Position numbers and translations under genes: made by a program
The notes under the pieces: generated by a model
What the model was told of the DNA's origin: nothing
The model's input: the letters and a program-made list of their open reading frames with translations, nothing else
Database searches by the model: none
Source: Echinococcus granulosus
Taxonomy: Eukaryota; Platyhelminthes; Cestoda; Cyclophyllidea; Taeniidae
Length of the DNA stretch: 64,000 bases
Direction: 5' to 3'
Assembly: GCF_000524195.1 (NCBI RefSeq)
Contig: NW_020170382.1
Span: 915,661-979,660 of the forward strand
In this document: one piece after another, positions 1 through 12,500 of the stretch
Position numbering within the stretch: the stretch's first letter is position 1
How the letters are laid out: each line of letters opens with the position of its first letter

Positions 1-1360
1 ACGGCTGTTGTCAGAGTACGGTAATCGCTATTACTATTTGATTTGCATAGGGATCACGATTTATTGATTCGAGGCTCTCTTATCGGGGCGAGGACGAGAC
101 AGTGCCCTACAAATTGGCAAGTTATTTTCCTCTAAAACAGATTTCGCAAATCACTTTTATGCTGCCTAATTCTCACATAGTACTTTGCCTAATTGAAGTC
201 ACTATATACTCGCCTAAATAATCGTTCTACAGTTATGAGGCAATTTTTAAAATTTTTCTCATACATGATAACTTAAGTTGGAATTGACTAATCTGAGCAA
301 TTTGTATCTATTTATGCATTAATTAAATTTAGGTCAAATTGTTTGGCCTCAAAGCCCACATAACTGAAAACCGATAAGTCAAAGTTCAACTTATCTCGAA
401 GTGAGCATTCTCACAACATAAGGTACATCTGCTCATGAAAATAGGCCCCACGTCTAATGTAGACGCAAACCTTGCAGTGAAGCCAAGATCACACGACTGG
501 CCTGTCAAATTGGCAGCCTGACGCCATTGTTCTCTCTTCCTTTACTACGAGATCGCGAAATGAGAGTCCAAATATGACCCTTATTTGAATGGGATTGAGG
601 AGAATAGAGAAGTGAATAAGAATGTTCGTACGCCTGGCTTCTGTGACATAGCTTTATCTACCTTCTGGTTGAGTGTGACAAGTTGGTTACATTAAACTGT
701 GCCGACAGGCATGGTGTATGTCTGATACCGCTATTTTGACAAAAGGCGACGCCAAATTGTTGCACCAAAGAAAATGGATCAAGTGCAGTAATTTGGGATC
801 TTATAAGCTATCTTTTCTATTTTGGCTTTATTCATTAAAAGTAGTTAATTGCTTCGACATCATGGGACATTTTGTGTCTAAATTTAAGGGGAATTCGTTT
901 CGTATCGATAGAATACTCTTAAACGCTTGAGAAAACGCAGTGCACTGATTGGAATTTTTACACTATGTAGACCAGCCTTATGCGCATTGTCTAATCCGAT
1001 GACTTTGCTTGTGTAAACCTCAGGATTAACACATCAAGTAGTTGATCACAATCGCTAGCAACTCAAAACGAATTGGTTGATTGAAATGATGTAACGCGTA
1101 ACTTTTAAGTCGAAGACTTTTACTTGTTATTGATAGCTTTCAGTGTTCTAATCCTCTGGTCCACCAAGACTTAACGCTACCTCTTCGCAAAATTTAGAAT
1201 TCATTAGGCCTGTGTATTATAGCGCCAACTTTATTTGTGTAATAAATAAATCCTACTTCACGTTAATCTTACCAGACTAAACACTTAACAGCTCATTTAA
1301 GAGTGCTTGATATAATATATGGACTCTGATAATGAATTGTTCACCTTTTAAAGGCCTCAG
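1..1360. other. 5' region of the first gene, exons uncertain
   Basis: No long frame is present. Two protein-like pieces on the plus strand may be 5' exons of the gene that follows. One starts at ATG 435 (MKIGPTSNVDANLAV...) and stays open to a TGA at 519-521, with possible phase-0 donors after 476 and 503. The other begins after an acceptor-like AG at 708 and reads ...MSDTAILTKGDAKLLHQ... to a possible donor near 785. Their phases do not join directly to the exon at 1361, so at least one more exon would be needed. I see nothing else in this stretch. Confidence 0.25.
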
Positions 1361-4300
1361 GAGGTTTCACGCCAGTGCCTGTAAAGTCGAATTTGAGGAT
1401 GGAGAGGAGCAACTCACCAAGGGGCAAATTTGCAACAACAGAGTCCACTAATTACTCCCCAACAAGAACATATTATGTTTCTAGGCAGAGATTGGAAGAT
1501 TTTGATAATTCAATCGTAAATGTACGTATTTGCGTCAACAAAATCATCAATTTGGCAGTGAAACATTTTCGGTCAAATAAGTTAAACAAAGTAGCCGATC
1601 AAATTTTAATTACCTGCGGAAGGCATCTAATCGTTCGTTAAAAGGCTTAAATTGGGATTTTGAGAGACGCCTTGCATGCTTTCTTAAGTTGAAACCAATT
1701 AGGAGTGAAGAAGAGTTTCAAGGATAAAGATGATCTTTGTTACCGAAGAACACTGGGAGTACTTCTCTTGAATTTAGGGCGAATTGCAATTTCGGCCAAG
1801 TGGACACTACGATTCACCGAACCGAACAAATCGCCAGCGGACGAATAAAAGGCCGGAAGATGGAGAAACATTAGTAAGGAAAGTAAGGTTATCAACCCTT
1901 TGAAATTTTTAACTTTAATTTAGATAGGCGTTTTCAGTCTTTTCAACATTATCTACTTGAATTTACGTTGGGCTTGACTTTTCAGCATGGGACACTGATT
2001 TGCTGTTGAGTATAAGTGGTACCGCTACGCCACTTTTACATTGTAAATTCGCATGTCTCAAAAAGTGGGAAAAAACCTTAGAGCTTGGATCTTGAAAGAA
2101 ACGCTAAATCAAACAGGGTGTATAGCACTCCTGTTTTATTTGATAAGCGAATTTTGAAGGGACTTTATAATAGGACACTTCCAATCTAGCATAATTCATA
2201 CTTTCGTACTAAAGACACTTTACATGGCACCAGATCCACCGGAATGTCGCAATAGTAGTCAGTGTGTGCTGTCGAAACAAACTCCGAGTGGATTGTGAAG
2301 ATGCTAGCCGATTTCCTATTTTATTAAGAATTTTTACTTCATAACTCATGACTTCTTCATCTTTAATCCTTTAAAAAGCAACGGAGCATCCCGTCTTACA
2401 ATGAGGAGATTCCGTGGCGTTACTCAGTTTCAGTCGAGGTGGGGAATTTCAATTATTTCTAAAGTTAAATATCCAGGTATTGAGCTGTGAATCGTAGCTT
2501 GTGATTGTCTATTTTGTGAGGAAAAATTGGTTATTTTTCTAGTGATAAATTGAAACTAGTGACAAGATTCCATACTTTCCTAAAATCATTGTACTGGAAT
2601 GAAAGGAGTGGAGTATAGTTTCGACTGACTTACTCATTTGTTGTTGCGTTTAGGATCAAAATAACAACCGTAACTCACCAAGGCCTTTCCTAGACGATCA
2701 CACTTTCCGGGTCTCTCGTCTGCCATCAGAGCCGGCCAAGGTCAGTTGATTTTGAGGTGATTCTCTCAACAGCTTACTCAGTGAAGTGATATTTCAGATT
2801 TTGATCCTTTTCTACAAGAATAGTGGAATTTTAGGCGTTACACCTCCTAATGAGGTGAATTTCTCACTAAAACAACCAAAATTTCTCCATTAAAAACTAC
2901 CTGTTTCACCCCCTCCAAGGACCAGTTTGTCCCCAAACCCAGCGGTCATTTGGGGAAATATCACAAGGATGTTAACAGCCATGCGAATCTCTATGAAAAG
3001 GTCAATGTCTTGACATTCCGTACAAACTTACAATTAGCTTACTTCAAAATTTTCATTAATCTTGTTATTACAGCCTTGAGTTATTAAGGGCTATTGAAAT
3101 TACTTTGTTTCTCAGAAGGTAGAAATATGAAGATCACGAGGTTTGTAGATGTTTGGTAATCCTGGTAATAATAGTGACGATGATACAGCAGCATTGACAC
3201 GTCTTAGAGCTAAATTTAGAGGACTACTGATAGTCAAATTTGTAAACTCACATCTCTCACATCTGTAAGAATTGCAAACCGTCTTAGAATAGCCTGAATG
3301 AATTAAATTTGCACAAAAAATGAAATAGCTGTGGATAAAAATTTTGCGGATGTAGCCTGTTACACAGTTACCTTTGTACCAATTTAATTTAATCTATTTC
3401 CAGGTGGGAAATAAACCACACTTTCTTAAATTTGATTGTAGGAAAGTCTATTCAAGTCGAAATCCCATCAAAACCTATCAAACAAGGATGAGGTTTACCG
3501 GAAATACTCGATTCCAGTTGAGTTAATTGGAGCACTTTTAAGATTATATTTTAAATGCCACTTCTTGTAATCTTTTAAGATAGGAGCAGTTAATTAAATT
3601 CACGCTTTTCATGCTGTGATTACCTAATCGAAGGAGCGAGGAAACGTATTAGATACGGATACACTTGTATAAGGTTTCCTCCTTCGGATAAAGTGGAATC
3701 CGTCCCCTTTCTATTCTGAATCTTGCTTTACCACACTTTTGACACCTTCACTTTCAGCATCATATAAATGAGATATCTCGATTTTATTACTCAACTCTGC
3801 ACTTCATAAACATTTCACATGCCCCCACAAAGAAATGCATTCAATAGTTGTTAGCCCCGTCATGTTAGTGTCTCAGCATGGACATTACCTCAGCCCCCAA
3901 TATAGTAAGTAAAAGGGAGACTTTGTGGTAAAGGCCTCTAATGTTAATGAGGGGAGTACACAGACGTGTGGGTTTCATATACGTGCTCACTGGGTGGACT
4001 GCTAGAGTATTTACATTGTCTGGAATGGCCTTGACCTTACAGGAATTATCAGTGCATTCGTAGGCTATCCGCATGTGATGTTAGCCGATCGTAAGAATGT
4101 GATCGATAGTGTGGGTTTCGAAACAAGTCAGAGAATTAGGGGCTAGGAACAGAAACTTTTCCGGTGTTTTAGATTTCCCCACCAATGGGAGACAAGTGAA
4201 CAATTGGTGTTACATAAAAACGATAAGATATTTGGACTGTAATGAAGGACTTTTACTAGAGGCTCTAATAGCAAATGCTTGAGTCGAATACATTCGAACT

Positions 4301-7248
4301 TAAAACAAACCATCACGATCCATCTTGTCCGTTTTTTATAAAGAATCAGAGTATTCCCAGGCCTCGACCAGCTGCGGGTTTAAGCCCACAAAACTCCTTC
4401 GCTCCTTCTATACAGGAACTAAGACATTTGACGAATTCACAACCAAAAACACCCAAAAGCGATTCGATGCCTATAAAGTTGCCCGTTTCAGTTGAGGTAA
4501 CTTTGGCCAATATTCTTTTATACCTATTCATGGTGAGAAAAAACTTAAGAGCTCTCATTTGCAGCGAGATTTGGCGTTTTACTTTGACAAAACCATTTCC
4601 CATTTGTAAAGTTTTGACGATGTATTGATACATATATGCAGAATTATTGTTCCACAAGTTTAGTTGCAAAGAAACTATGAAAGCAACTTGAATATTTGCA
4701 TAGTAAATAAAGCATCATTTCCCATGGAATGCTCCTACGCATCACAACACCAAAATTTCGCCATTTCCTTTGTCAGGGGTTAAGTTGTGCTTATCTAAAG
4801 TTGAAAGTTTAAGATAAAATGCTTAATTGATGAAATCCTACATTTTTTTACTAGTATAAGTTGAATAAAACTTTCTTTGCAGGGCTGTCACATCATAAGT
4901 TTTTTTTTGCCATTTCAATCTGTCTCTGTGAGGTATTCATCAATCGTCTATTCTCTTAGCGTGAATCAATTTCTAAGGTCAGTGACAATGGTGAGAAGCA
5001 CCCAAAAGGCTCAACTGAGGAAGACAGTTTTTTTGAACAGGTGAGTTTGTTTCTTCAGATAGTACTATAACGGTGGTGTAAGCTTGGGATTATGACATTT
5101 ACCGAAGAGAAAAGGAGAGCATGAGTTCATGTTACTCCTTATCTTCTATTTAATAGTTGACGGCCTTTGTAAAGAGCAAAGAAAAAGAAAGTGGAATCAC
5201 ACATCATTCCGCCACCAAACAATACCCTGGTTATGTAAGTCCAAGCATGGATCAACTGATCACCAAATTATTTGATAAACGCTACAATGTCCAGGATACC
5301 ATTGCATTTCTAACTGTGAATTTAGATTCCTTCACCACAGCCTGAAAAAGTCCCGCCATCCGTGAGGCCTACTCCTGAGGCAAAGAGCCTTGCGCCTGTA
5401 AAGAAGTTGGTGCGTCATTCTCCGATGGCCTTGTGTGCTATAACTCATTTTTGTTATGTCGGTAACTCGGCTTCTTTTTACGTTACAGTCCGCTCCTTCC
5501 AATCCCATCACACTACGAGTAGCTCAAAAGGCTGGAGCTTTGAACAGCTCCATCGATTACGAAGAAGCCAGTCGTGCGGAATGTCGATCCGCAGATCCAT
5601 TTTACCATCAGGTAATGATAATAATTGCAAAGCCACTATTTTTTAGTCTTGTCGAAGTTCTACTAGCCATATCGTCAGTGTTTTTGTGCCAAACCCTAAG
5701 TGCTTGCAATTAGATTTTCTGGGATCCAATTAAAGCAAAAGGACTGTTGAAGCTAACAAAAAGGTGTCTGAGATAATGCCTCCGTCTGGCACGGGTCTGA
5801 ATTTGATCATGCGCTCACCATTGTTACACCACAGCTCAAATAGGAGGATTCATTAATTTTTAAAGTGAGCTAACGTCTTACTGGAGATCAGCAGCTTTTA
5901 TATTGCCTCAATGTACTCAAGTTAAAATGATGCATGGTTGTCAGGGTTGGAGTTTATATCAGGTGTCCACCCACCCTTGTGATTTTTTTTTAATTTTCAA
6001 GCAATAATTCTAGTTGAATGTACCTTAATTTTAGTTAAAACCAGGATCACCAAGTCACTGTGTGTTGAGTAGGTGAAAAAAAAAACGAATGAAAGATGGT
6101 AGATGATTCTTGCTTTAGCAAATTTAAGTGAATTAAAAGAATCTCCGAACGGTATATTAGGTTTGAAGACAGCAAAATCGTTTCATCTTTTCGTAAGTTT
6201 CGTAAATCATCTGTCACATACAAAATCCTTTATGACTAATGAGATGATTTGATCAACTCATGATAAGGAATCACGTGAGCCAGTGTCAGTTGAGCATTTA
6301 TTCAGATTTATGGCAATGCGACCTGAGGATCTCCGTTCGTCTTAGCCTTGAATGCCAAATTTGTGTACTAAAATATGAAAAGCGACAGAGATCCAACCAT
6401 GGGAACGCTTATTTTATCTCTGCTTTTCGGAGATGCCCTTCTTTACTCATTGTTGTCTAACCTTGCTGTATTATCACATCTACTACGCAAATGCCCCATC
6501 CAACAATGGCCATAATAATGATGCTCCATATAATCCAATATCTTTATCAAAAAAAATTGGACAACTGGGGTAACCACTGTTAAAATGACAGATTTTGGCT
6601 AGTTGAGAGATTAGTACCTCACTGCAGATAATTCACAAGTTCTTCCAGGGTTGATGGGGCACAGTAATGTTTCGATTCTCGGCATCGATGCCCGTACGGA
6701 TGCAAGTGAGTTAAACAACTCCCCACTCTTTGTGCCCATCGAGACGGCTGAATTACATAAGTTGAGCGAGGCCGCCCATCAGTACAGCCTACCACGAGGA
6801 ATGTTAATAACACTCCACTGAGAGAGGCAGATGCCTCCATCACGTTGAGGCTTTGCCACGCAATCAACCAGGCAAAGCTGTAATTTTACCACGTTGTCTG
6901 CCGATATTCAATTTACAATCTCCACTACACACCAGAAGGAGAGGGTATTATAAAGAGAAGAGTGTCGATGGAGCCCTCACCACTTGACTCTGCACAACGG
7001 GGTACATCAAACTGTGCTATTGCCACAAGGAATCGAAATAAGGTAATAATGAAGAAGACACCGGCATCAGAAATATGGTATCACTACCTTCCTCATTATA
7101 GACCCAAGACTCGCCAATGAGGAGCACCAAAGGGAGTTCCAACATGACACCAGCCTTGGGACAGAGAAACGACGTCTTGCCTCAGGGGATTACGCCTCGA
7201 CTGCAGACAGAACCGAAGTTCTATCAAGTGCGTCAGCTTCTGAAATGA
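1361..7248 (+). CDS. Orphan multi-exon gene, Ser/Pro/Asn-rich disordered protein
   Basis: I do not recognise this protein. Proposed exons: 1361-1521, 1778-1873, 2654-2740, 2920-3000, 4344-4496, 4978-5040, 5157-5234, 5341-5409, 5489-5611, 5714-5763, 6306-6334, 6628-6705, 6936-7042 and 7102-7248 (TGA). All have AG acceptors and GT donors, and together they keep one frame of about 439 codons; the 5' end is missing. The product is low in hydrophobic residues and rich in Ser, Pro, Asn, Arg and Lys (for example SIPRPRPAAGLSPQNS and RPTPEAKSLAPVKK), with no signal peptide, membrane segment or catalytic motif visible, so it is probably a disordered scaffold or regulator. The best folded candidate is exons 9-10 (AQKAGALNSSIDYEEASRAE, then IFWDPIKAKGLLKLTK). 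A KRRVS basophilic phosphosite lies near the C-terminus, which ends in QVRQLLK. Eight consecutive exons are symmetric phase 0. Another exon may lie at 3404 (VGNKPHFLKFD...), unresolved. The gene is real with good confidence; individual boundaries are less sure. Confidence 0.6.
6306..6334 (+). CDS. 29-nt microexon of the orphan gene
   Basis: The exon ending at 5763 leaves two bases of a codon, while the exon starting at 6628 needs only one base from its predecessor, so they cannot join directly. A 29-nt segment after a TTCAG acceptor at 6305, before GTTCGT at 6335, reads FMAMRPEDL and has the phases needed to restore the frame. The donor is weak. The alternative is a shifted donor after 5765 (GTCTGA) with no microexon. 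Confidence 0.35.
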
Positions 7249-9590
7249 AGCCTTGCAATTAGCCTTGCCTATCCATTTGATGAGTGTGAACGTGTGTGCG
7301 TGTGCATGTGGGCGTGTGTAGATCCCGGAGGTGAGAGTGAGTACAACTCACCAATGGCAGCTAATGGAAATGGATGAGTGGAATTCGTGTCTGGGTGATC
7401 ACCGTTCATGCGTAGGCAAGGTCGAGTCGTAGAATCGCTTGAGGGATTTGGCTACTTCCAATCACGTGGACGACATTTGCAAGTGTTACATTGCTAAAGG
7501 AATACACGGTGATATTGGAGGGGCCTGACGGATCATCAAACTTCTACACCGATAGTAGACTTCAGACTCGACCAGGTTTTACAACACTCAGGTTGCATTG
7601 TCATCGCCTTTTGGTTGAGCGTCTTTGAATTTCGTCGAAGCTTCATTTTTAGGACAAGGAATGTTTACATAACTAATTGGCTTACCACAATTTCAAGGAG
7701 GGTAACTATCAAATTCGCGGAATCTGTTGCTATCAAACGTATCAGTTCTGGTTTTTATTGCCTCTGTATTATGCGGATATTTCCGAGTTATGCGCCATTG
7801 ACTCGTTCATCGAAAAGCAGTTTTACGTATTATGAGTTGAGAAAAGACTAATAGCCATTATGCACTCAATTCCTTAGATTTTTCATCGCTTCTCTCGATT
7901 ACCGGTTCAAATGTACTATTATTGTAGGATTAAATATGCTAGGCGTTAGCGAAATCAGTCCTGATGCATTAACACCTTCCATATAATTGCTCTAGAGTCA
8001 AAAGCGATTCATTTTAAGATTGCCATTAGTTACTTTTGCTGAACCAATTTAAGGACCTTCAAACGGAAGTAATACCCATGTCAAAGCTGCCCTTTTTTCT
8101 ATGTCAAAGGAGCCGCCTGCTGCCGAGAATCGTCGTTCAACTTCCGTGATTCCTCCGTTTGAGTCTAAACAAAACGACAGGGCATGTATGCAGGTAAACT
8201 AGAGGAGGGATTCCTTATCTTATTTGGAGAGGATATTTACCACTCAGATTTGCTCGCTCAAGTTAAGTTTCGGAAGGAAAGGAAGCACGGATTCATAGCC
8301 TTTGGCTTCATTTCTCATGTGGTAGGCAGGAAAACTGGCGAAACTGTGAGCAAGTGACGCATTGATGCTTGACGCGATGAAATGCTTTCCAGTGTGGTCT
8401 CCCAAGTGGCTCAAGGAGGGGTCGTGGTATGTGCGGTCGGGCGATCTGCCAACTCTAATTGTCAATTAATTTGAACCTCATACAACCACATCTTGCAAGA
8501 AAATGCGTGCACAGGATGTGCAATTAACTTCATCATCATTCCTTGAACATTGTTTGCTTGAGTTTGGTGAATCAGGATCAGAGTAATGTGTAATTGTATG
8601 CTTTGCGGGAAACTGTGGCGAGTGTGAGTCCCTGATTTATCAATCGCCTTGATAGTTGTGAATTGGAAGGCTGTTGTTTGGACTCGGTTTACCTAACAGT
8701 GGCTTTTAAAAGTAGCTCCTGAGCTATGCGACATTAAATGAACGTTGGAAATGTTAATTTTTTGCAATGCCTAAACCAATGTGCTGCGTGATTTGTGTGA
8801 AATTTTGGTGATAACTTATAGGGAAACGCTTTTACTTTTTGCTTTGCGACAGAAACCCACACCCTTTCTTTCACTAGTGAGCGGTAGGAGCAGTGGCCAA
8901 AGTCACTTGTGCTCAGACGAGGTGAGGGTCGAATATCCCTTTTGCGCAGAATGAGGAAGGTGGAGCAGTTTTGACAAAAATGAAAGAATGCATCATGGAA
9001 GTGCGCGAGTGTCTCATGTGCCAAATGAATGAGACATTGGTTTGGTGCAGTTAGTGATACTTACCTACCACAGGAGTGGCTCCGTTTGAAGAGGTCGTGG
9101 GTGTGTCATTTGCTTGCAGGGATGCAACATTGTGTCTCGTGAAGTGGAGCTGTTATTGTCATGTTCTTAGATGGTTGCCGTTAAAATAGTCTACAACACC
9201 CATTGTCACTCTGTGCAATTTTGCTATTTTTCCTAGGCTATATGTTATGTTATATTTTGAAATGTTTTAAAAGTGACACAGAATCTTTATAAGCAAACTG
9301 TACAGCGATTATGCACGCAGTTCTTTTAAAAAGTCTCAAGTAGTTCATGCCAGCGTCGAAATGGGAATTGCATGCTGGGGACATCGATAGAACACCGAAT
9401 GATCAGTTCATAGCGTAATGTTTCTGTCTCTCAGCTATTGTCTGTTGTCAAGTTTCAAAGTATAATTTAAATGGACCAGCTACTTCAAATATATTCTTAA
9501 GTAATGTTTTAATAGTTGGAGAAGAAATTCAAGAAAAGCACTCAACAAGGGCTGGTCAATATTAAAGTATCACGTCTTTTGGTTTTCTAG
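7249..9590. other. Intergenic region; 5' exon of the ARP10 gene expected here
   Basis: No convincing exon was found. Open frames here (for example 7615-7851 plus, 8244-8465 and 8734-9024 minus) lack coding-like composition and splice context. The first coding exon of the actin-related gene should lie here, because the exon at 9591 starts in phase 0 on a lysine codon, before the conserved first strand of the actin fold. One candidate ATG at 9347 opens 24 codons but contains no usable donor. A TG-rich patch lies at about 7284-7320. Confidence 0.5.
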
Positions 9591-12500
9591 AAGGTAATCA
9601 TCATCGATATGGGCCATTACTACGTGCGAGCTGGAGTTCTGCATAATGATGGTAAGTGCCTTTCGAAGGATTGATGGGGTCCCGTCAAACCGTTTTGATT
9701 TCTTTCCCATTGCCCACTTCAGCAACAAAGCCCGACCTCTGTCTACTTAACACCATCGGTATGACTTCGACAGGTCTCCTCTTCGGTGATGCCGTGCCTC
9801 AGATTACAGATACCGAAGGCGGGGAAGGCCTAGGCAACACGTCAATCGTCTCCCCGTTGCGTCAGAGTCAGATTACTGTAAATAGACTTCCCTCTCTCCT
9901 CTTTCTCGGCTTGTCCACTCCTCTATCACTAGTATTTCTGCTTGATTTACATTGCTGCAGTCACCAATTACTGTCAAAGGCGTCCCAATCCAGAAGAATT
10001 TTTTCCAAGCGATATTCCAGCGACTCAACCTGCACGAATACGGCAAGAGTTTTAAGGTGAGATCAGTGAATCCCCTGACTCCATACTTGTGTGATAACAT
10101 CACGACATTGGTCTCCACATGTGACAACAGCTCCTGCTTTGCCTGCCAACTCGGGCGTCTGCGCTGCGACCGCATTTTATTGACTACTTTCTCGGCCCTA
10201 TCGCGGAGGCTGAAGGGTTCGGAATTATCGAAAGCGTAGCGACCATCTCCGCCTTTCGCGCCGCTCTGCAGACTGCAAAGGTCTTAACCTGTCTTGTCAT
10301 CTCCCTTAGTGCGGATCTTGAAATCATTCCCTTGGCTGAGGGTCAGTCAGATGATAGCACCTTTTCTGGGTTTCATTTCAGCTCTGAACTTGTCGTTCAC
10401 ACGCAAATTCATACAATATGCTTAAGTGAACAAATAGCCTTGCTGGAAGCATACGTCCTTGGGTTTATATTTTTTTGCCCCAAGTTGAACTTCCTTTCCT
10501 GTCCCATTTGCTGGAGTGAGACACTTTGTTTTGTTTCGCCTATGTTCTGCATTGTTAGCTGAAAATTTTGCAACATGCTGAGGTGCCCTCACTTCCACCC
10601 AAGCTCCTAAAAACAGCCTAATTAGCTTTGGGAACAGATTCACATGCGCCTATACAGGATAAGCTAAGTTTTAATGTTTGACTCTCAAGTCCCTGGGCAG
10701 ATGGTTGAAATTCGATTTATTAAAGCATTAAACAAAAATAATTGGCTGCTTTTAATGCAGAGAATGCGCTCTTCTTTTCATTATATCTGCTTTCACTCTT
10801 CAAACTTCAGGTGTCTGAGTGGCTTACTAAGTTTTATTTGATCATGAAGTCCAAAACATCTTAATGGTCGGATCACGCTTGGCGAATTTGTTTAAGCCTA
10901 CGTCGTCTCTGAACAGTTGTTGGTCATATGCATGTTTGCATTTACCGTATTTATCTTGTGCGACGTCTGATAATTTCGCTTTGAGGTTTGCACATCCATA
11001 TGCGCTATAAAATTAAAGTCATCTAAATGACGGCTTTTGGATTTTTCAAGAAGAGTTGAGGTATAGGAGATAGTTTATAAGCCTCTTTCAAGCAGTAATA
11101 TTTTTATTCTTGCCAATACTTACCAATCGTAATAAAAGGCCGCACACTTGAATTATGCATATCTAGAATGAAAGTGTCTCATAAAATAAGTACAAGACCA
11201 CGTTTGCTTCTGCTTTTGCTAGCCAGAGGGTTAATTTCTGATTTCCGTAAAGTCTGACTGAGGTGCGAGACTACCTAGTGTTTGGAAATGATATATTAGA
11301 GATTTGTAGTTATCTGTTCATAAGCTAATAAAATATACTATTTCCCTCATCTCCGTTTTTAAGATGGAGCTGAAATGCGGTCAAAAGCACAAATTTAGGG
11401 ATTGGAGCAATAAAATGTTGTTATTCGCAATGAGCACCAAGACCTGATTATTGACGCGTTTATCACTAGAGCGAATTGGTTACCGTTGTTTCGAAAATGT
11501 AGAGTAACTTATGCCGTAGGACTGGTAGCACCTCCAAATTCGCTATCTAAGTACAGAAAAAGGAGGAGGTTTGTGCAGAACTCATGAAGCTGGCGTGGCA
11601 TCCACATGATTGTAAAAGATCATTCTATTGCAATAAGTCTTGCAATCGACCGGAATACTGTGGCTTTCTTGTTTTCGTTGTAGGAGGGCTTGTAGAACTT
11701 GGTAGGTCAACCGTTGCTCTTTACGGCGAAGAGGCTCTTTGCTTCCTGATGAAGGAGATGGTCAAGTGGAACATAAATTTAAGCGAACAGGAAATCGAGT
11801 GCTTTGGACATTACATCTACCAGAAGGTTAGGTATCTCTTCACATAGATATCACCTTTTTAACGCTCTGAGTTGCGCCTAGTTCAACAAGCCGTTCCAAT
11901 GAATTTCAAAGTGACTTTGTTCTAATGACAGCTCCTGTGTTATTCATAGAGTATCGTAAGGGCAGACTCGAATGCAGACACCATCGTGGACCTGCTTCGT
12001 AGGATGCTTAGAAGGTATTAAAACCATATTCGACTACTACTATTAGCGCCGGATACCATTGGCACCAATGGCGCTACGTAGAATTTCAGTCATAAATATT
12101 CCTCTGGAAAACCACTTTAACCTATCTCGTAGTCTTATCCGGTACCATGGAAAAGGCTAGATTTATGGCACAATAATTAAAGTACTAACTAGAAACGTAG
12201 AGAATCTGGCGTGCGTGTGCCCCAATATTTGAGAGGAAGACCATATGAAGAGGAAAATCTGTGAAAAGCAGGGTCAGTAATTGTGCTGCTACTCTTTGCT
12301 AGCCGGCTGAGCCGAAGACTTGCTCCGTTTGTTTTTTGTAACGATAAAAAACCTATGCAGACGCAGCTCGGTGTTTGAAATCAATTTTCAATTAACTTGC
12401 TAATAAAAAACTAAGGATCTGACATTTTTATGCTGTGCAGTATAAAAACCTAATGTGATTTATCTTTTAATGTTTCAGGCGGCATTTATTGAAAACAAGG

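Noticed and set aside
3865..4074. 69-codon minus-strand frame
   Set aside because: Lies in an intron of the orphan gene without splice signals or known motifs.
4346..4669. 107-codon minus-strand frame
   Set aside because: Antisense shadow of the exon at 4344-4496.
9873..10175. 100-codon minus-strand frame
   Set aside because: Antisense shadow of ARP10 exons.
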